From: Sclerotinia nivalis
Taxonomy: Eukaryota > Ascomycota > Leotiomycetes > Helotiales > Sclerotiniaceae
Reading direction: 5' to 3'
NCBI GenBank assembly: GCA_029531795.1
Contig: JAPEIS010000011.1
Span: 1,364,001 to 1,428,000 of the forward strand
Length of the DNA stretch: 64,000 nucleotides
The position numbers were made by a program, and so were the translations under genes. Of the stretch, positions 59,035 through 64,000 are shown piece after piece. The notes below the pieces were generated by a model. That model was given only the letters and a program-made list of their open reading frames with translations, had not been told where the DNA came from and ran no database searches. Every line of letters begins with the position of its first letter. The first letter of the stretch is position 1.

Positions 59035-61948
59035 TCAATTCTTCGACCCAACAGTCCCCTCCTTCTCCGCATTCAACGGTTCAATATTCCAAATCGATTC
59101 CGCATACTCATTTATACATCTATCACTGCTAAAGAAACCCATTCTAGCCACACTAGTAATGGTCTTTGTTGTCCACTCATCTTGATTCTTATAAGCTTCA
59201 TCCACCAAAGCTTGAGTTTGGTTGTAACTATTGAAGTCATCGGAAACGAGATAATAATCACCATGATCTTTAATAGCACCAATGAGAGCACTAAATGCAC
59301 CAGAATCACCAAAAGTGTCCTTTTGAATGGCCTCAAAGACTTTCTGGAGATCAGGGTCGAGTTGGGTAGAACCATAAGTATGTGCATGACGAAGATCATC
59401 AACATCCTCGGCTAAATTACCGAAGAGGAAGATATTGTTCTCTCCGATCTCACGAGTAATTTCGATCTAAACATTATTAGTATTGTAGGGCAGAAACAAC
59501 AAGGAACAAACTTACATTAGCACCATCGCAAGTACCAATGATCAAACCACCGTTCAACACGAACTTCATGTTTGAAGTTCCACTAGCTTCTGTGCCTGCT
59601 GTCGAGATATGCTCACTAATATCACTTGCCGGGCAAATCATCTCAGCCTTGGATACATTATAGTCTTCCAAGAAAATGACCTTCAGGAGATCTCCAACAT
59701 CCTTGTCGTTGTTAACAACAGAACCAACTTTGTTGATAAGATGAATGATTGTCTTGGCCATCCAGTAACCTGGAGCCGCTTTTCCACCGAAAATTGAAAC
59801 ACGTGGTGCCAACTTTTTACGCTGTTCTGGATTCAAGGCTTTGATAGTCAAGTATCTATGAATGACACCAAAAATGTTCATTTGTTGACGCTTATACTCA
59901 TGTATACGCTTGACTTGAATATCAAACAACGCAGCTGGGTTAACGGTGACACCAGTAGTTGTCTTGATGTGTTGAGCCAAGCGAACTTTGTTGGCGTACT
60001 TAATCTCCTGCCACTCTTTCTTAAACGCTTTATCATCAGCGAATGCTTCGATCTTGTTCAGAAGAGTAAGATCTTTGAGAAATTCGTAACCACCAAGCTT
60101 ACTGGCGATTAGCTCAGATAATCTAGGATTAGCTTGGTGGAGCCATCTTCTAGGTGTGATACCATTTGTGACATTAGTGAACTTGTCAGGGCCAAAGATC
60201 TTCACGAAATCCTTGAAGATGGTGGTCTTGATCAAATCAGAGTGAAGCTCAGCGACACCATTAACCTTGTGAGAACCAACGATAGCCAAGAAAGCCATGC
60301 GAACCATCTTTGGTTGAGATTCTTCGATAATCGAGACTCGGCCAAGCAAATCTCTCTCTCCAGGAAACTTTCGTTCCACACTTTGTAGGAAGAACAAGTT
60401 GATTTCATAAATGATTTGAAGATGTCTGGGGAGTAAGTTCTGGAAGAGAGGAACGGACCACTTCTCAAGAGCTTCAGGAAGAACAGTGTGGTTCGTGTAA
60501 CCAAAAGTCTTAGTGACGATCCCCCATGCCTCATCCCACTCAAGACCTTCAAGATCAATAAGGATACGTTGAAGTTCCACAATTGCAAGAGTTGGATGGG
60601 TGTCGTTCAATTGAATGGCAACTTGATCTGGGAATTCCTTCCAGGCACGCTTGGACTTCTTAAATCGGCGAACGATATCGTATAAAGAGGCGGCTACCCA
60701 GAAATACTGTTGCTTTAGACGGAGCTCCTTTCCACGATCGAGGTTGTCGTTGGGGTACAACACAGCACTGATAGTCTCGGCACGTTGTTGATCGGCTACC
60801 GAACTCTCATAATCACCACTGTTAAACTTTTGGAAGTCGAATTCACCGCTAGCAGCCTTGCTAGACCAAAGACGCAAGTTGTTGGTGGATGGAGTAGCAT
60901 AACCAGGGATTGGAACATCATAGGCTACAGCCTTGACGATTTCTCCACCTTCCCAGACGGTGTTGGATTTCCCCTGCTCATCCTGGTATTTTCTAACATG
61001 ACCGTAAAATTGGATCTGATCAACATTAGCTTATGGAGTTGATCTTTGTGTCGGGGGGAACCTACATCAACAACAATATCATGTCTTGGGAACTCCCAAG
61101 GATTAAAGTCAAGCCAGTAATCTGGAACTTCGACTTGATATCCATCTACAATCTCTTGTTTGAAGATACCATATCTATATCTCAAACCATAGCCCCATGC
61201 CGGAAAGTTCAAGGATGCAAGTGAGTCTAGGAAACAAGCTGCCAATCGACCAAGACCACCATTACCAAGTGCAGCATCATGTTCTTGGTTAATGATATCC
61301 TCAATTCGGAAACCAAGGTCGGAAAGACCCTCTACAAACAGTTAGAAATCACACCCAATGTGAGTACCCATCACACCAAACATACCTTTAGCAACATTCT
61401 TCAACCCAACATTCAACATGGCGTTGTCCAGCGCTCTTCCCATCAAAAACTCCAAACTCAAATAGTACACACGTTTGCTATCCGCAAAAGTCTGTCTCTG
61501 TTGAGTGCGGTTCCACGACGTAATCAATTTATCTCTGAAAGCCAAACTGGCAGCTGCATATGCAGCCGTCTCATCGCAGTTGAACATACTACGAGCCAAT
61601 GTAGTTTCAACATGACGAACAACTTCTTTCTCAAAGTCCACCTTGTTATCAAATCCTTGAGGGGCATATTTCTTCCATGCTTCACGTTGAGGTTCGGGGA
61701 TCGATGCTGTGTGGGGTAAATGGTTAGCATGTGGCCCAAGACGATATGGAGATATGTAGTGAAAGGGAAATATTCATAGAATCGAAGAAATAAATCATAC
61801 CTTCCACATTTTTAATCTCCCCAGCACCAAAACCCGTAAAAGTACGCCTATGTTTAGGTCTTGTAACGCCAGCGGGACCAACAGGACCTTGTAGCTCACT
61901 AATAGGAGCTCCAGTTGAAGGACGTCTTTCTCTTTTTGGGGATGCCAT
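59035..61948 (-). CDS. gph1: Glycogen phosphorylase
   Basis: Five minus-strand exons (61948-61801, 61706-61386, 61331-61066, 61015-59516, 59466-59035) encode 888 residues, the usual fungal length. The N-terminal extension holds [10 protein letters not shown] and [11 protein letters not shown], likely phosphorylation sites as in yeast Gph1. Conserved blocks follow: [85 protein letters not shown] and [14 protein letters not shown]. The pyridoxal-phosphate lysine site [16 protein letters not shown] lies near residue 725, with the Lys at about 729. The enzyme releases glucose-1-phosphate from glycogen in the cytosol. The last exon supplies the C-terminal 143 residues, ending [20 protein letters not shown]. 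All phases close and no active-site residue is missing. Confidence 0.97.
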
Positions 61949-63229
61949 GTTGCGTTTTTTATTTTTGTTTTTTTGGTATGATATTGTTTAAACTTCTTCA
62001 CTGAAGTGTAAAACCTCCTCAGTCAGAAGAGAATTGAAGAAAGAAAGAAGTAAAGTATCTGTCAAGTGTGGGTAGGTTTGTAGGTAATGTACTCGAGGAT
62101 GTGAGTATGTGTTAAGTGCTCGTTCGTTATTTATTGATGCGGGGTCAATATCAGATCGGGTCCAACTCAGTCACTTCAAATTGCGGGGGATGCGAGTATG
62201 TCTGGATGAAGGTGGATGAGGTGTGATGTGATAGGTGATATATATTAAGGATGTAAAAGAAAGGGATATTTAAAAACGGGTGAATCTTCTCAGTAAGAAT
62301 ATGAGAAGACAGGACGACAGGACTCGGTGTGTAACTTAATATAATGATAAGGTCATATTAACAACAAAAAGAAGAAATCCAATCCAAGGAAGAAGTTTGT
62401 TTATGAGACGATATAATAAGACGATATAATAAAATGATGATAGCATTTTCATAGCTCTTTCCTCTCTGAAATCCTTAACCTAACCTTAGCGGAATGTCGA
62501 CACCCATCAAAACGTACGATCCTACTCTATGAGCCTGAGTATTGACAGGGATAATAACAAAGCTATACGAAATTATATCCTTGAAATCCATCTGATATGC
62601 ATGTGTAAATCCATACTTTGAAAATGAGCTGTTTATGACGATACCTCTTTTATTGACAACGTTGGGTTTTTGGGCTGTGAATGTCCTCAACTCCAATATA
62701 TATACTCTCCCACCAGAAACAATAATATGTATGTATACCTAGGTACTATATATGTATACTCTATCCCGCATCGCATCTCATTCCTGCAAAACAAAAACAA
62801 AACCAATAAGACAAATTACCACCCCTCCTCAAACTATCTCCTCAAATTATCCGAATATCAAGTGATACCAACCAACACTTTACGGCGGGGTAATGAAAAC
62901 CAAACGCCATACTCGAGTAAACTCTATCTTATACTCTTTACCCAACACCCAACACCCAGCCATGTATCTTGTTCAATGTTGAGCTCCCCACATATTGTCC
63001 ATACATATTCAAACACCATACCCTCAAACCAACCAACCAACCCACCACGTCTATATCCACCTCCCCCTCCACCACCTCTATCTCAACCAATCTACCATTC
63101 CAAATCTACCCTTCTCTCCCTCCCTCCCTCTAACCCCAACCCTAACTAAACATCGACATCTCAAAATCTCGGAATCAAAATCTCCAAACAAAAAAGATCT
63201 ATCACCCTCATACACAAAACCATACAAAA
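61949..63229. promoter_or_regulatory. Promoter region of glycogen phosphorylase and right flank
   Basis: The first several hundred bases upstream of the ATG at 61948 should be its promoter and leader. Further right the plus strand becomes C-rich (CCTCCCCCTCCACCACCTC near 63060-63130). No gene is supported; the open frame at 62670-63149 has a compositionally biased product and no domain. Confidence 0.5.
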
Positions 63230-63600
63230 CAAACACAAACAAAATAACACAACATTAAATCCATCTATTATTTATCTAATAAATAATATATTAAAAACTA
63301 AAACTATATATCTCAATAAATCCCCAATTCCAAATCCACCTTCTTCTTTTTATTCCCCTCTCCCCTTCTCCCTCAAAAACCCAACCAGCCCAATCAGCTC
63401 GAAACATCAATACCATCAGATATTATATCCACATTACATAATCAAATAAATCAATACAATATAGATAATATATATTAAGTATACTTATTATCTCCTCTAA
63501 TATCAATTTATCACTAATTTAATATTTAACAAATAATATAATATAAATCTAAAGCTATTTATTTATACCTCAGTGTTGAAAGATATTATAATATATAGGT
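63227..63600. repeat. Left copy of a 374-bp tandem duplication (AT-enriched, RIP-like)
   Basis: This unit is repeated directly after itself at a constant offset of 374 bp. For example, AAAATAACAC occurs at 63241 and 63615, and AGGT at 63597 and 63971. The two copies align nearly end to end without gaps. At most differing sites this copy has T or A where the other has C or G, as expected from repeat-induced C-to-T mutation. No coding potential was seen. Confidence 0.88.
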
Positions 63601-63974
63601 AAACAAACACAAACAAAATAACACAATATTAAATCCACCTATTATCTATCTAACAAATAATATATTGAAAACTAAAACTATATATCTCAACAAATCCCCA
63701 ATTCCAAATCCACCTTCTTCTCCCCCCTCCCCTCTCCCCTTCTCCCCCAAAAACCCAGCCAGCCCAATCAGCTCGAAATATCAATACCACCGGATATCAT
63801 ATCCACACTACACAATCAAATGAATAAACACAACATAGATACTATATATTAAATACACCCATTACCTTCTTTAATATCAACTCATCATCAATCTAGTACC
63901 TAGCAAATGATATGATATGAATCTAGAGCTACCTACCTGCACCTCGGCGTTGAAAGATATCATAATACATAGGT
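63601..63974. repeat. Right copy of a 374-bp tandem duplication
   Basis: Second copy of the 374-bp unit, less AT-rich than the left copy and probably closer to the original sequence. A few sites show the opposite change (T here, C in the left copy), so both copies have mutated. It ends about 26 bp before the window edge; further copies beyond the edge are possible. Confidence 0.88.
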
Positions 63975-64000
63975 AAACAATACTCGTACTGTAATCTTAC

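Noticed and set aside
62670..63149. 159-residue plus-strand frame near the right edge
   Set aside because: A compositionally biased product of a C/A-rich region, without domain, good start context or splice support.

Overview
The window is nuclear DNA of a filamentous ascomycete (Pezizomycotina). Genes are split by short introns (about 50-180 bp) with GT-AG ends and CTAAC/CTAAT branch sites. They lie on both strands, and the set is typical of this group (Chs7 chaperone, Pmt2 mannosyltransferase, Nur1, Mga2/Spt23 factor, SWI3, Rrn5, Irc3). Gene content and protein style suggest a Leotiomycete of the Botrytis/Sclerotinia type. That placement is an inference from memory of the families, not from a search. 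I support 19 protein-coding genes, and for each I rebuilt exon joins so that all reading phases close. I found no rRNA, convincing tRNA, CRISPR array or intact transposon.

Layout. 1.5-4.0 kb: a disordered basic protein of the type annotated in fungi as nuclear RNA-binding. 5.3-9.9 kb (minus): a membrane-tethered Mga2/Spt23-like factor with IPT, ankyrin repeats and a C-terminal membrane anchor. 9.9-16.1 kb: a 6-kb stretch without genes. 16.1-21.9 kb (minus): Pmt2 O-mannosyltransferase, then a sugar transporter with a long N-terminal extension. 21.9-25.8 kb: no genes. 25.8-35.3 kb: a compact block with chs7, TFIIH subunit ssl1, a WW-domain protein, a secreted ML/NPC2 lipid-binding protein, V-ATPase subunit F and nur1. 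37.1-40.2 kb: a repeat-rich locus around an unrecognised 778-residue protein. 42.7-62 kb: a second compact block with a four-helix membrane protein, adrenodoxin reductase arh1, ETF alpha, swi3, rrn5, irc3, an unknown Cys-containing protein and glycogen phosphorylase. 63.2-64.0 kb: a 374-bp tandem duplication whose left copy is enriched in C-to-T/G-to-A changes, the pattern left by RIP.

Themes. Three genes serve the wall and secretory route (pmt2, chs7, vma7). Two adjacent convergent genes are mitochondrial flavoprotein electron carriers (arh1, ETF alpha). Several genes act in transcription (mga2, ssl1, swi3, rrn5). These are ordinary eukaryotic neighbours, not an operon. Divergent pairs with short shared promoters are vma7/nur1, the 4-TM gene/arh1, ETF alpha/swi3 and rrn5/irc3. 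The most unusual parts are the 37-40 kb repeat locus and the duplicated right edge.
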